This document shows positions 45,400 through 57,120 of a DNA stretch of 64,000 nt, one piece after another. The stretch spans positions 203,790-267,789 of the forward strand of contig MNCI01003412.1 in NCBI GenBank assembly GCA_015680685.1, in the 5' to 3' direction. The notes beneath the pieces were generated by a model. That model saw only the letters and a list, made by a program, of their open reading frames with translations. It was not told the origin of the DNA and did not search any database. A program made the position numbers and the translations under genes. The first letter of the stretch is position 1. Each line of letters begins with the position of its first letter. This DNA comes from Gnetum montanum. Its lineage: Eukaryota > Streptophyta > Gnetopsida > Gnetales > Gnetaceae.

Positions 45400-48009
45400 A
45401 TTTTGTCACAAAAAGAGAAAAGGGAAAGATGCAAAAGGGTTTCTCACTTTGGGAATACCAAGAAAAAAGAAGAAGAGAAAAAAATGGTGGATCAAAAAAG
45501 GATTCCACTGTTGGCTGTTGCTGCTGTGATAGGAGGATTACGTTTTCTTTGGTGGGATTTCCATCAAGGTTCAGCACGATGATGGTGAGCGGTCGAGGCG
45601 TTGCAGTGGTTTTCGTCTACATGCCATAACGCAACTAGAAATAGCACATGCAGGCATCTATCAGCAAGTGGCATGCTAAGCTTTGTTCAATAGTAGCAAA
45701 GATAAGGATTAGAGCTCCACACGTTCCTAACAGCCGAAAAATCAACAATACAAAAACAAGAACCTACCTCTCCTCCTAAACACACCATCCAGTCTCAGCC
45801 GCCGAATCTTGCCATCATTTTCACAACCTTGAAGTTCAGCAGTCGTAGCATTAATGGTAGGTATTCTACAAGTGGTGAGCTCCAGGCAAGGAGGACAAAT
45901 AATGGATGTCTGTGCATCCATGAACCCGAAGATGTTGGAGGCAGCAACAAGACCAACGCCAGGAGTTGCTGCATCATCGGCATCACGAGTGGAAGCAGCA
46001 AGCTACAAACCCTAGTACCCATACCACAGAGCAAGCAATGAACCTTGTTTTTGCAGTGGGCCAGAGAAAATTGCATTTCATCCTTGCCGTTAAAATTTGA
46101 ATTGGAACATAATAAAATTATGTATATTAGTACGGTGGACGTGAAGTTATAAAAAAAAGAAGTAATACATATGCATATAGAAAGGTTATAATTTGGGGGC
46201 GTGTCGGACCCTGAAAAGAAGTTTTATTGAAATTAAAGGTGCATTGATTACAACAACTTGAATAAGTCATAGGGTTAAGGGAAGGGGAAAACTGAGAGGA
46301 TCGTGAATGACACTCGGGAAACACCTTAGAAATAAACGAGTATTAGAGGAGGTACCCCAAGTTGGGGCACAACCAAATGATCGCACATACTGGCTTTTTA
46401 CAAAATAGAATGACATAGAATTAGATGAGGCAAAGAGCTCTCAGTTAAGGATAGAGAGAATGCCAATGGTGAATCCACATAATAAAAGGGAAAACTTCCT
46501 TGCAGAGATTACTGATGCTAAGTGTAATTGAAACACATAGGTCTTTCCCATAGCTGCTGGAGATGAACCAATTGATGACTGTCGAGATTGAACTTGGATG
46601 CTTGAGATGTGAGTTGAAAATAGGTGAGGCGAAAGATCTGCAACATCTCCAACCTGGTAAGCAAACATTTGTTTTTTAGGTTATAATTTGGGAAAAGGAA
46701 ATCTATAGAATTTTTTTTAATTTCCCATGAAGATTATATAACGACATAATTAAATCTTCTGGATATTCTCATTTGACATAACACTTGTCAAACTATGGCA
46801 GATTTTACCATAAACTTCCCATGGAAGTTATAAATCAATTCCCTAGATATTTGTGGGGGACCTTGATGTTTTATGATGATTGTAACTACTAAAAGCCATT
46901 GTAAAAGGCCTAAAGTAGAAGAAAAAAAGGAGGAAGAATTGGGTGGAGCAACTTTGAAGAATATTAAAAATTGTAAAAGCATGACATCAATTTAGCTTCT
47001 TTTTTCTTAGTTTTGGGAGTTTATTTTTTCCCTTTTTGTTTTAGTTACTTAACTAATGGTCTAAATAGTATTGTGCTTGGAATTTTTTTCTAAGTTGCTT
47101 TTATGGATCTGTTTTTATGCAATATTAGACTTCTATTAAGATTTGCCATAAAAGAGCTTATTTTGTTAAAAAGCCTTTAGAGCAATTTAATAGTAATGTC
47201 TTAACGAAATTGCCTATTTTGACCATATATGATCTAGGAAAATCTTTGGTATTTCAAGACAACTAAAATAGCTTCATTGTTTAAAGTATATTACCTTGGT
47301 ATTTCAATCCTGAAATTGTTAAATTTTTTGAAGGCTATGTTGAATGCAATTCTTGACAACTACTAACTAGCCAAAATAGAAGCTTGTACTTTGTTGTTTA
47401 CGCAACATTTTTAGTAATATAATAAGATTGTATTTTATCAAATTGTTTGTTGAGCTCAAAGTGTTTGAGTAATTTGTAGTTAAATTGAATTGGAGTATCT
47501 TTATTGCGAAGTGTTTCATTGTGTTTATTTATCTTGCTTAAATATTTGAGATTTCACAAAAAATTTGCTTTCTTTTCTTTTCTCTTTCTAAGTCCATTTG
47601 AATCTCACTCTATTTCTAGTTTTCTTATGGAATTTTCTCTTTGGGGGAAATTAGGAGTAGATTATGCTCAAACATTTTTGCAAAATTTTATTTATTACAA
47701 GTAAAGTACTATAGGAACTGTATAGACTAAGTGATTGGACAAAATAGAAATATTTAACAACTCAAAGTATTTGAAAAAGTTAGCTCAATTTCTTTTATAA
47801 TAGCCAATTACAGTTTCATAGACAACCCAACCATTTCAACATTCACAACAGCAAACACATACTTACATTTAGTTCGCTACATAACTACTGAGTCTATTTA
47901 GAGGTATCTTGGCCTTGGTGTTGCTAGATACTAGCAAGCACCTAAGCCCTATTTGAAAAACACCTTCACTTTCCATGACCCCAAGGTCGCAAGATTTGGA
48001 GTCCCCCAA
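45400..48009. other. Unassigned stretch between T2 and A5
   Basis: 45400-46080 is less AT-rich than the rest and has overlapping open frames on both strands (45258-45629 +, 45795-46076 -, 45829-46041 +). None has a recognisable family, and they may be leftovers of a host locus. 46080-48009 is AT-rich with nothing recognised, and no LTR, polypurine tract or primer site could be placed. Confidence 0.4.
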
Positions 48010-48928
48010 TGATGAGTGGCAAGGTACCCCTACACTCCACCATATGAATACGAGCGTTTCACGCACGATCTGGTCGAACTCCGTAGAAGGGCTAGTTGTC
48101 GTATCTAGACAATTACTCGTAGGTCGCAATTTGTTGTCTTCCCACCTAGACTAGTATTAGCTTTGTCACATATGGTTTAGTCCAGAGTGAGATGTATGAT
48201 GTGGTTTCTAACCTAGTGCTACTCCTAGAGACAATGGAAAATATCTTTAATGAAGCTAAGAGGAAAAGGGAGAGAGAATCTAAACTAGCTTAAGTGCGAT
48301 GAGCATCCATTCCTTAATCATCCATACACATCTTGGACCTCGTGCATGACTACCACTGGGATTACAAAGCGCATGGCCTAGGTACACTATTGGGTTACCA
48401 AGTAGTCATACTTAAATGCTCGTGATCAAGTCGTACTCATTCTGCATTTAATAGGAATTTAGGGTGAAGAGATATTAACTAGGAAAGCAGTAAATAACAA
48501 ATAAATAAATAAGCTAAGTGAGTGCTGCAATGATGAAGTAATCTCGATCTTTATTTCTAGTCATGTGCATGTCTAAGTACATCACACTCAAATAAGGATG
48601 ATGTACAATTACAATCATCAAACTGCGAGCATGCACTAGGAGGAAAGGGTTGAGAGAAAGAACTAAAAACTAAACACTTAAAACTCCAAGAAACTTTAAA
48701 AAACTAATAAATAATCCCTAGAATAAGGAAAGTTGCCTCTTATTTATAGAAATTGAGGTAGGTCGCGATATCACGACTGATGCGATATTACGGCTGCGAT
48801 ATTGGGGGTTTGATAACAAGGGTCCGATATTAGGACCTATCAGACTTGATATCTTGTATCAGGGTTCAGATAACAAGAGTCTGATAATAGGGGTCCAATA
48901 ACAGGACCTGACAGACCATGACTCATCA
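48010..48928 (-). repeat. 3' LTR of A5
   Basis: 919 bp. On the - strand it begins TGATGAGTCATGG and ends CTCATCA at 48010. The purine tract gtcgtgggggta precedes it at about 48929-48940. The U3 has GCGATAT words and closely resembles the A4 LTR at 59191. Confidence 0.8.
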
Positions 48929-48940
48929 TACCCCCACGAC

Positions 48941-50930
48941 TAAATAACAACTTGTCCTCAAGTCAAAGAAAGTGAGGAACAAGTTCAATTGATTACACAA
49001 TGGATAGGTATGGGATTATTAACTGACTAGGAATTTATTTATGCTGCAGTGGAGAATTAAACAAAATTTGGACACAGACACAAAAGACAAAACTTGTGGA
49101 ACTCATGGGGTTCCCAGTAGTGGTGGCTCCTCTATGGGTGCCTCTTCTTTGTCCTACACGATCAAGCTTCTAAGATTGATACCATTGAAGAAGCGCTTGA
49201 CGTTTCTCCTCTTCTATCCAAGGATTATGAGCCATCCATGCTGATGTTCCAATGTTTGATGGAGTCGGCACTTTCCATGAACATGGCAATTGTGGGAACA
49301 CTTGATTGGCCTTGACATGTTATGCCGCAAATAACCGTCATTCCTCTTCATAGGCTTGGGCCCTAACCTCTCCACCTTTTGGTTAGATAGATTATGCAGT
49401 AACAAGAGTTCCATGATGGATGCTGAGTGATTGTGCCTCTTACTCTTCATGTTCTGCATGAAGTCCTTGGCCTCTGCCTCCCTCTGGTCGTTCGGTTGCA
49501 CCTTGAGAAGGTCCTCCTTGTTCTCTTCTTTTAGGGGCCATCTATAATCACACAAAGATCAATTATTAATAAGGTTATTGAAAAAATTTCAACAATTTCA
49601 TACCTTACTCATTACCTTTAATAAATGTTGAATTCTTTGCTTATTGTGATTTTAGAGTTAGAAATTTTTTCAAGGAAGTTGCCCTAAAATTTCAATGTCA
49701 GACCTAGTTTGTTTAGGTGACACATAAAAGGACCTGGTTTTGAGGAACGTTTGATAAAATGATGACAAAGGAAAGAATAGAATTAGCAATGAAGTACTCA
49801 AAGGATATAAGATAATATGGTGGTATGCAATGAGTACAAATTGCAAAAGTCATGCAAGTGGGTCCTCCCCAAAGCAGGTTCCAACCTATAATGCCCTTGT
49901 GTAACCACACATTAAAATTTCCGTAGGCACTAGAAGGGTTAAATGTATTCCATACCAGTTTCACAAAACACACACATGTAGATACCACCAGAATGAGGTA
50001 AGAATTCTACGAGTATATGAGACACGAGCTACAATTACATGAACAGCGAGATGAGACAGACTATAGAAGGGATTGTAGAGATTGGGACATGAGGTAACTG
50101 ACCAAGGGCATAGTGAATCTTGTGTGTAAAGCATGATTAATGTGTTATTAACCCGCTCTTTCAAGATCAGTACCAAGTCCATTCCTTTGATCAGTGACAC
50201 CGCATTGTTTCATCCCATGATAAGCGACTATGAGAGTACAAGAACAATAAGGCATATGATCACTTGGCACTTTGTTTAAGGGAGGAGTGATTTTTGCTTT
50301 GTGGCACTTCTTTTGTTTTGTTTTGTTTTGTTTTTTTCTTTCTTTTTTGATTGCTGAATCCAGAGAAGCCACCAACTTTTAGGCATGGGTGCATGTCTTT
50401 CTAGTGGGACTCCTTAGAACAGCATTGGATTTTTAAGTGCATTTTGATTACTCTTACTCCCATTTTGCATTAGATCTACAAGGATCTTAGTATAACCACA
50501 TTGCATGATAACTCTCACAGACATCACCAAAGAGAATCTGCAAGTCCCCTTGATGTCACACCCTAATCATTCCCTCTTGATCCATCCTTCTTCATTCTGG
50601 GTACAATGAACACAAAATTAATTTTAAGTTTTAAGAATGTCAAGAATATCACTGTACCCTTGAACAAAACCTCTTATTTGTAGAATGGATGAGTGGGTGT
50701 AATGGGCTCACTGTCCAAATAATTGATCACTCGATACTCAATAACATAGAAGACACCTCAACCAACAAGCCACATGAGTGTTTTATCCATAGATGAGATT
50801 ACTTATAAAAAAGTAAAAAGACAAAAAGACAAAAAGATAAAACAAGAAATTGAAAAATGAAAAACTAGAAGGCAAAAATTTTAAAATTAAAGAAAATGAA
50901 AAATATTTATTAATCCTGCTTGTTATTAAA
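48941..50930 (-). other. A5 3' spacer
   Basis: No conserved coding sequence. It corresponds to the non-coding part before the 3' LTR of A3 and A4. It contains a TTTTG-type microsatellite at about 50308-50330. The - strand frame 49214-49555 is open but has no counterpart in A3 or A4. Confidence 0.5.
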
Positions 50931-52880
50931 ATGGGGAATATCCCCCATAACTAAACAGTTGAGCATGGCGAGGATTAATAAATGAAAAATGATGATCCTT
51001 ACATGTTGGAAATATTGGGACCCAATCATACTTACCCCATTGGGGTTCACACACTTGATTATAGTAAGCATAGTGGGGTAATTTATGAGATGTGGTTCCT
51101 GGATAAAGAGTTGACCCACTCTGATACTTGGGACCGTAAGATGGTATGCAAGGATCATGGTGTCACTCTCCATGGATGTATTCATTGGGCCATATGGTTG
51201 TTGGAGTGTTAATTGGTGGCCCTGATGAAGTGACATGAGGCATTGGGTTCGAAGAGAAGGGTGCACCATAGTGTTGGAATTGTGCTAAGTTGGAGAATGT
51301 AGTGGCCTTGGAATTGTGTTGTCCCTTCTGATGGTCATGTCTAAAGAAGGGATGCCTTCGATGTTGAGGAGGTCTCTCACTGCTGTTAGAAATAGTAGCA
51401 TAAGTAACGTTCGTGGGTGGTTGCTGTGGTGCAGATACTTCAAGAATAGTTGGTGGTAATGTAGAAGGAGGGAAAGGATGAGAACGTTGAAATTTAGGAG
51501 AAGTGTAAGGTACACAAGGCAGTGGTTGTGTTGAGGACATGGGTTGATAGTACCAAGGAGAATGATAATGCGATGAGATAGAGTATGTTGACCCAGTTGG
51601 AGAAATAGGATGGTGGACTAGATAAGCATTTGGATTTGGATGATACGAAGGGTGTCTTCCATTTAGGGATGGCTTCCCCCACGACTGGGATTGTTTCCAC
51701 TATGATTGAACACAGTATCTCTGTATGAACTCTAGGTGTAATGTGTTTCCCCAATGCTCATATAAATGTAACAAGATTGGGCATTGGCCCTTGGGGTGAC
51801 CGTATAGGAAAATATTGCATTCATACGTATGATTGGCAGTTGAGCTCTTATTCTTCTCATCCCTTTTTTCTGAATGTCTAATGATATTTTGTCCTGCTTC
51901 TCAGGTTGTCAAAACTCTATCTCCAATAATATTGATATATTCTCCACACTTTTTATGTTCCCATTCTAGCATCTGATTGATCTTTGCCTCGATTTCTTCT
52001 AATGATTATTGTACTGGCAAAGATGGTTCTTCCTTCTTGAGATAGGTTGATTTCTCCTTTTTATGATTATGGACCTCTGTTAAGTTGAGATTTTGGTCCC
52101 ATTGATGTTTTTCAACACTCTCCCATCTACCCATTTCTCCTTCTTCTTTTGCTACCCGCTTAATAAGCTCTTGGACTTGATGGGTTCGTAGTTCATATAG
52201 TTGACCTTGGGCATACATCCCTAAGGTCTCTCTTGTTTCATCACAAAGCCCATCAATGATATGGTACATTAGCCTTTCCTTGAAGAACTCATGGCCTAGA
52301 CAGTTGTTTAATAGTGCATAATATCTTTCTAAGGCCATGTCCAAGGGTTCAAGTTGTGCTTGTCAAGGCCGACACTCTTGCGTTGATATCTTTCATTAAA
52401 GAGTTCTACCATTGTTGGCCAACATCATATTGAATTTGGTTTTAACAATCTATACCATACTTTTGCTTGGCCAACGAGTGTTATAGGAAAGAGCTTGATT
52501 TTTTTCCAACCGTTATCAATGTTTTTCCATGCACAGGCATCGTAGAAGGCTTGTAAATGCTATTGCGGATATAAATCATAGCCTCCTACAAAATTGGAGA
52601 AGTTGTTTAAATCAAGCCTAGGTAGGAGGCTCTCTTTATGATGCCTATGGGAGGTTCAAACAGCCTCTTGTATCTACATTAGGCTTGTAGTGGCCAATAG
52701 AGATTCATCATCATCGAGTAAGTTATGCTTTCATGCATTGGGATGATGTTTCCTTCGTTTATGTTTATAAGAAATCCCCACCTCGAATTGTGTACTCCAA
52801 TCTTCATTGTCATCTAACTCGTTGGTTCTCCAATGAATTTCCTCACTAGGTATGGCATTATCATAGTCTTGTAGGAGAGG
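50931..52880 (-). pseudogene. gag of A5
   Basis: On the - strand the order is VGGYDLYPQ-(stop)-HLQAFYDACAW, GWKKIKLFPITL, WYRLLKPN, MVELFNERYQ, CLGHEFFKERLMYHIIDGL, RETLGMYAQGQLYELRTHQV, RVAKEEGE, and an HPKGQCPILLHL block. Each has a counterpart in the gag of A4 (HLQAFHDACAL, KKLKLFPRTL, LFNEKYQ, GYAQRDQLHHIVDGL). A Pro/Ser/His-rich tail follows. Several stops and frameshifts. No protease follows, in contrast to A4. Confidence 0.75.
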
Positions 52881-53009
52881 CATGGTTGTGCAATTTTGTG
52901 TGGATTTATACGTGAATTTTTGTAATTATTTCTTCTTCCTAAGAGATATATCATTAATTCCTATACAGTGACCTTGTATGATATAACTAATCTAGATAAC
53001 TAGCACCAT

Positions 53010-53027
53010 CCCTGGCAACGGTGCCAA
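53010..53027 (-). other. Primer-binding site of A5 (tRNA-Asp type)
   Basis: On the - strand TTGGCACCGTTGCCAGGG follows the LTR end at 53028; close to the tRNA-Asp-complementary site. Confidence 0.7.
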
Positions 53028-53086
53028 TGATGAGTGGCGAGGTACCCCTACACTCAACCATATGAAACAAGCGTAGCATGCATGAT
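53028..53086 (-). repeat. 5' LTR remnant of A5 (U5 end only)
   Basis: About 58 bp match the reverse complement of an LTR 3' end (ccatatgaaacaagc... versus ...gctcgtttcgtatgg at about 60099). It breaks off just before the TATA box of the oppositely oriented A4 LTR. Confidence 0.75.
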
Positions 53087-53088
53087 CA

Positions 53089-53777
53089 TCTATAAATAAG
53101 AGGCGGCACTCCCCTTATTTCCCATCCTAGGCTAGAAGTAGGGAAACTCTAGCAGATTGATCACTCCAGAGATAGAATATTTTCCATGTGCCCGTAGTAG
53201 GAGTCCCCAAGTGAACGGATCTTTATTCGAGNAATTAGCTGCTCATTGCGATTAGTCTCTCTCACCCTCAACTCCTAGAACACGGGATGAGTACGACTTA
53301 ATTACGAGCATCTATGGATGTGTACAGCTAGTCAAGGAATCAGCTGCTCATCACGTTTAGGCTAGTTAAGTTCCTCAGTACGACCACTTCGAGCATGTGC
53401 GTTACGTGTGGTGATCCCAGTAATGATTAGCGTTTGGTAGCCACAGTTGCATAGTTCAGGGTGTGTATGGTAAGTGGGAATGGATGCTGATGCTAGTTAA
53501 TTTAGACTTAGTTCATTAGTTAGAGTTAGTTAGTTTCTCAACCCTTCACCTCTTTAGCATAGAAGACATAAAACCAGAAAAGACTATAAAAATCATATAC
53601 CTCAGACTTACTTAACCATACACCGTGACAACTACAAGTAAGTCTGGGAAGACAATGAATGATTAACCCCAAGTGTTCCATGGGGCATGTAGGCATTTAG
53701 TCTGTAGAGTTCGACCGGATCGCACGTGCTATGCTCGTTTCGTATGGTTGAGTGTAGGGGTACCTTGCCACTCATCA
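53089..53777 (+). repeat. 5' LTR of A4, truncated, with an N
   Basis: Starts at tctataaataag, that is at the TATA box (TATAAATA 53091-53098), so almost all of U3 is absent. The single N at 53232 replaces 177 bp that are present in the 3' LTR at 59431-59607. Ends CACTCATCA. Confidence 0.8.
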
Positions 53778-53778
53778 T

Positions 53779-53796
53779 TGGCACTGTTGCCAGGGA
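53779..53796 (+). other. Primer-binding site of A4 (tRNA-Asp type)
   Basis: TGGCACTGTTGCCAGGGA right after the LTR; two or three transitions away from the tRNA-Asp-complementary site. Confidence 0.75.
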
Positions 53797-53917
53797 CTAA
53801 GTGTTTGTGCACCATATAGAACATAAGGGATATCACTCACATCATTGTGAGACTTAATGAACCTTCGGGTTAATCAAAAGAAAAATTATATAATGGTGAA
53901 TTAGCACACCAATAAAA

Positions 53918-56362
53918 ATGTCTTCTTCTCATAAGAGCAACTCACGACCTAAGGACCATACATGAGAAAGTCGACAACATAAAAAACATAACCAAAATCA
54001 GCCAAGTCCTAAATAATATAAGATGACATATACTCATCCCGATGAGTATATCCCTAATTTTACTTTTATTCTCCATCAAGAAGAATAGCTACGATGGAGA
54101 GATTTGCAAGGTAACATCGTGTTACCCCCAGATCGATCAGTTTCTCGCATGCTTTTCCGTGCCTTGGCATAGATTGGCATGCAAGAACTATTTGCTGAAT
54201 ACGTTGCAGAAGATTTTGATATGAGGGATTATTATTCCATAGATGTCCAATGTATGAGGGACTTATGGTAGGAGAGTCAACATGCATTGTTGAAGGACAA
54301 GATCCCACACGTCCTTAGCAAAATAGGAGATGAGGAAACCCTTATCACGGGTTCTTTAGCAAATGATGTTCCCCCTCCTAACGATGATGAGGAGGTTGGG
54401 TATCAGAACCTACGATCAATGATACATAACCATGGTTCTGATGCCCGTGAGCACCAACTGTTCACAGAGGGAACAACCACTCATGCTAAGGATGAGCACT
54501 TAGATCGTCACCACGATTGGGGCCCTAACAGCCGAAGAGAAGGCAAGAAACATCGTCATGGCGATGGTTCCCCTTCTTCTTCTCCTTCATTCCATCGCTC
54601 ACCCTCTCCTTCCACATCTGGGCATAACCATCATGAACATAAAGGTGAGGATAAAGATAAAAAGGATGAGAGACCTCGATGGGAAAGTCGAGAGAGAGGA
54701 CAAGGGCAAGGAGGTAAGGACAGTAGAGAACAATGTAGACATCATAGGCATCATGAAAGTGATGATCATGATGAGCCCCTACTCACAACCTGAAGTATGC
54801 TTGACATCATGAAGGTAGTTAGGATTCCCACAAGGCATTTAAAAGATAGTCGAATCAAACGATTAGACATGAACAATATCCCACGATTTGAAGGGGGATA
54901 CAATGCTGATCCGAAAAATCATTTACAGGCATTCCATGATGCTTGTGCCTTGGAGAATATAGAAAATGAGTGGAAAAAACTTAAGTTGTTCCCAAGGACA
55001 CTCACCAAAGAAGCAGAGAGTTGGTACCGGTCCTTAGAACCGAAAACCATTAGGAGGTGGAGTATGATGCTAGAACTGTTCAACGAAAAGTATCAAATGT
55101 ACTCCAGAGTGTCCAATTTGCATAAGCAGATCCAAGGCTGGAAACAAGGTACATATAAACCCTTGGATGCTGCCATGGCCTACTACTACACATTGTTACA
55201 TCATTGCCCAGGCCATGGGTACGCTCAGAGGGATCAACTTCACCACATCGTGGATGGGCTAAGGCATGAAACTAGAAGAACCCTTGAAACTTACGTCCAA
55301 GGGAGACTCTCACAACTTAGAGCCCATGAAGTACATAGCTTGTTGGAACAAGTAGCAAAAGAAGAAGGTGAGTTATGCAAAAGGGAAAGTGCAGAAGAGT
55401 ACAACCGTGATCCCTCCCTTTGAAAGAAGGGAGTGAAATTTTGTGATGAAGAGGATGAGTCACCAATCGAAGAGTTGGTGAACAGAAAGACCTTGCCACT
55501 TCAAAAGCTCACAACAGAAATAGTGGCTAAGGTAGATGACGTATGGAGTTCCTTAGACTCTAAAATTGAAACTGTCTTAAAAATTGTAGAAGAGTCTAAG
55601 GTAGAACAAAGTAGTGACAAAGGTAAGAAAAAGTGGAGAGATTTAAGCCCTGCACATAACAAGGGTAAGGGGAAAATCACTAACTCCGATGTGGCTGTGG
55701 ACTTTGACACAGACGATGACGGTGGATGTGAGATCTGCCACTATGACCATCCTAAGGGATGTTGCCCCATCATCTCACATCTACAGGAGTCTGGGGTGTA
55801 TGCGCTTAATCCAAGACTCAACCAACGGCAAACACCCCGAAGGTTACCTTATCCACAAGGTAGCCTAAGGCAGTTCCACCAACCACTAACGTATTATCCA
55901 AGTGGAACTCCACCACAGCCCATTGGACAGCATTAGCAGTGGCAATACCCACAGTCATGGGGGATGCCATCACCGAAACATCAGTACCCTTACCGGTAAC
56001 CTGACTCTTATGGATATTATGTGCAGCAACTGATTTCTCCAAGTGACTCTATGAGTCACACAACCCCCAACCGTTACTACCAAGTTTGGGAGTACTTTAG
56101 AAGGACTCCTTCTCTTTCGGGAGACACTTCATATCCACACCATCCTCCAAATCCATCTGCACCTCTTCCACTAGTAGTAGTTCCCATAATACCTCCTGCT
56201 CCAACAATGCAAGGGAAACTTCCTTCTCAACCGCAGCAACGTCACGCTGCGAGAGCTATAAATATTCAACCCGCTGCTTGTTCTGACAACTGTAAAAAGA
56301 CAAGATCCTTCTTCAGAACCAAAAGCCCATACAAACTACAACAAGTGGTTGAGCCCATGTAA
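53918..56362 (+). pseudogene. gag of A4 (best preserved of the family)
   Basis: ATG at 53918 (MSSSHKSNSRPKDHT). One reading frame runs to 56362, about 815 codons, broken only by roughly ten nonsense codons and no frameshift. The order is an N-terminal part, a basic HRSPSPSTSGHNHHEHKG and Arg/Lys/Asp-rich section, then the capsid-like region (54797-55423): RLDMNNIPRFEGGYN, NHLQAFHDACAL, WYRSLEP, LFNEKYQMYSRVSNL, HHIVDGL. A CEICHYDHPKGCCPIISH zinc-like motif lies at about 55728-55785, followed by a Pro/Gln/Tyr tail. Clean nonsense without indels suggests recent, mutation-type decay. Confidence 0.8.
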
Positions 56363-57120
56363 ACTCCTCCACCATCTAACACTTCGAAGCACCCTTCCTT
56401 CCAAAATCAGAGCTTAACGCATACGGTTATGTTAACGCATACCGTAACTGACTGGATTAAGGTAGGCCACCTTCCTAGGAAACTAACTGACCCTGGGAGT
56501 CCCTTAATCTATTTACAGATCACTGAAAATGAACCACATAGGGCCCTTCTTGACTTAGGTTTCAGAGTTAACTTAATTTCACGAGAGATGTATCACACCT
56601 AGAACCTACCCCAACTTAAGAAGAGCAATATTCAACTAGAGCTGGCAGACCAGTCCATCACCATTCCCTTGGAATTGGTGGAGGACATCATTACCACTGT
56701 GTGTGGTTGGTCTTACCCAGTTGATTTCCTGGTGATTGAAGTGAAAAACAAAATGAAGGGGACTTCCCAATTATAATGGGAAGGGCATGGCTTAGTACAG
56801 TAGACACATGCCTTAGGATTCGTGATCTTTCCTTGGAAATCCCTAAGATAAACATTTGTGGAAAGATCAAGAAGAGGAAAGTTCCATGCATCACATACAG
56901 TGATTCATCGGGTGATGACATGGAGGAAATGCCTCCATGCAATAGGTGTGCCCTTGAAACTTTGCAACAAAGATGCTTATATGTAGCAACCACACAACAA
57001 GTAGTAGACACCCCATGGTTGACAACTACTCGAAGGAGCAAACCAATATGCATGGAACGAACTAAAGAAACCCATGCCCATAACGAAAGCATAGACACAT
57101 TGGAATATGAGCATCACTAA
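56363..57120 (+). pseudogene. Protease of A4 (DLG type)
   Basis: Continues in the gag frame after a stop. It has NEPHRALLDLGFRVNLISREMY, where D-L-G is the Athila-type active-site triplet, then LELADQSITIPLELVEDII and YPVDFLVIEV. A single frameshift near 56755 separates it from MGRAWLSTVDTCLRIRDLSLEI and a Cys-rich tail. The frame ends at 57118-57120, where homology to A3 stops, which marks the left edge of the pol deletion. Confidence 0.75.

Larger units (their letters stand above)
48010..53086 (-). mobile_element. Athila-related gag-only element A5
   Basis: Minus-strand element with a 3' LTR at 48010-48928, a polypurine tract just beyond it (48929-48940), a gag relic, a primer site at 53010-53027 and only the last ~58 bp of its 5' LTR (53028-53086). 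The internal part is 4.1 kb and holds no protease, RT or integrase. It therefore looks like a non-autonomous gag-bearing derivative of the A3/A4 family. Its 5' end is fused head to head with A4. Confidence 0.7.
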
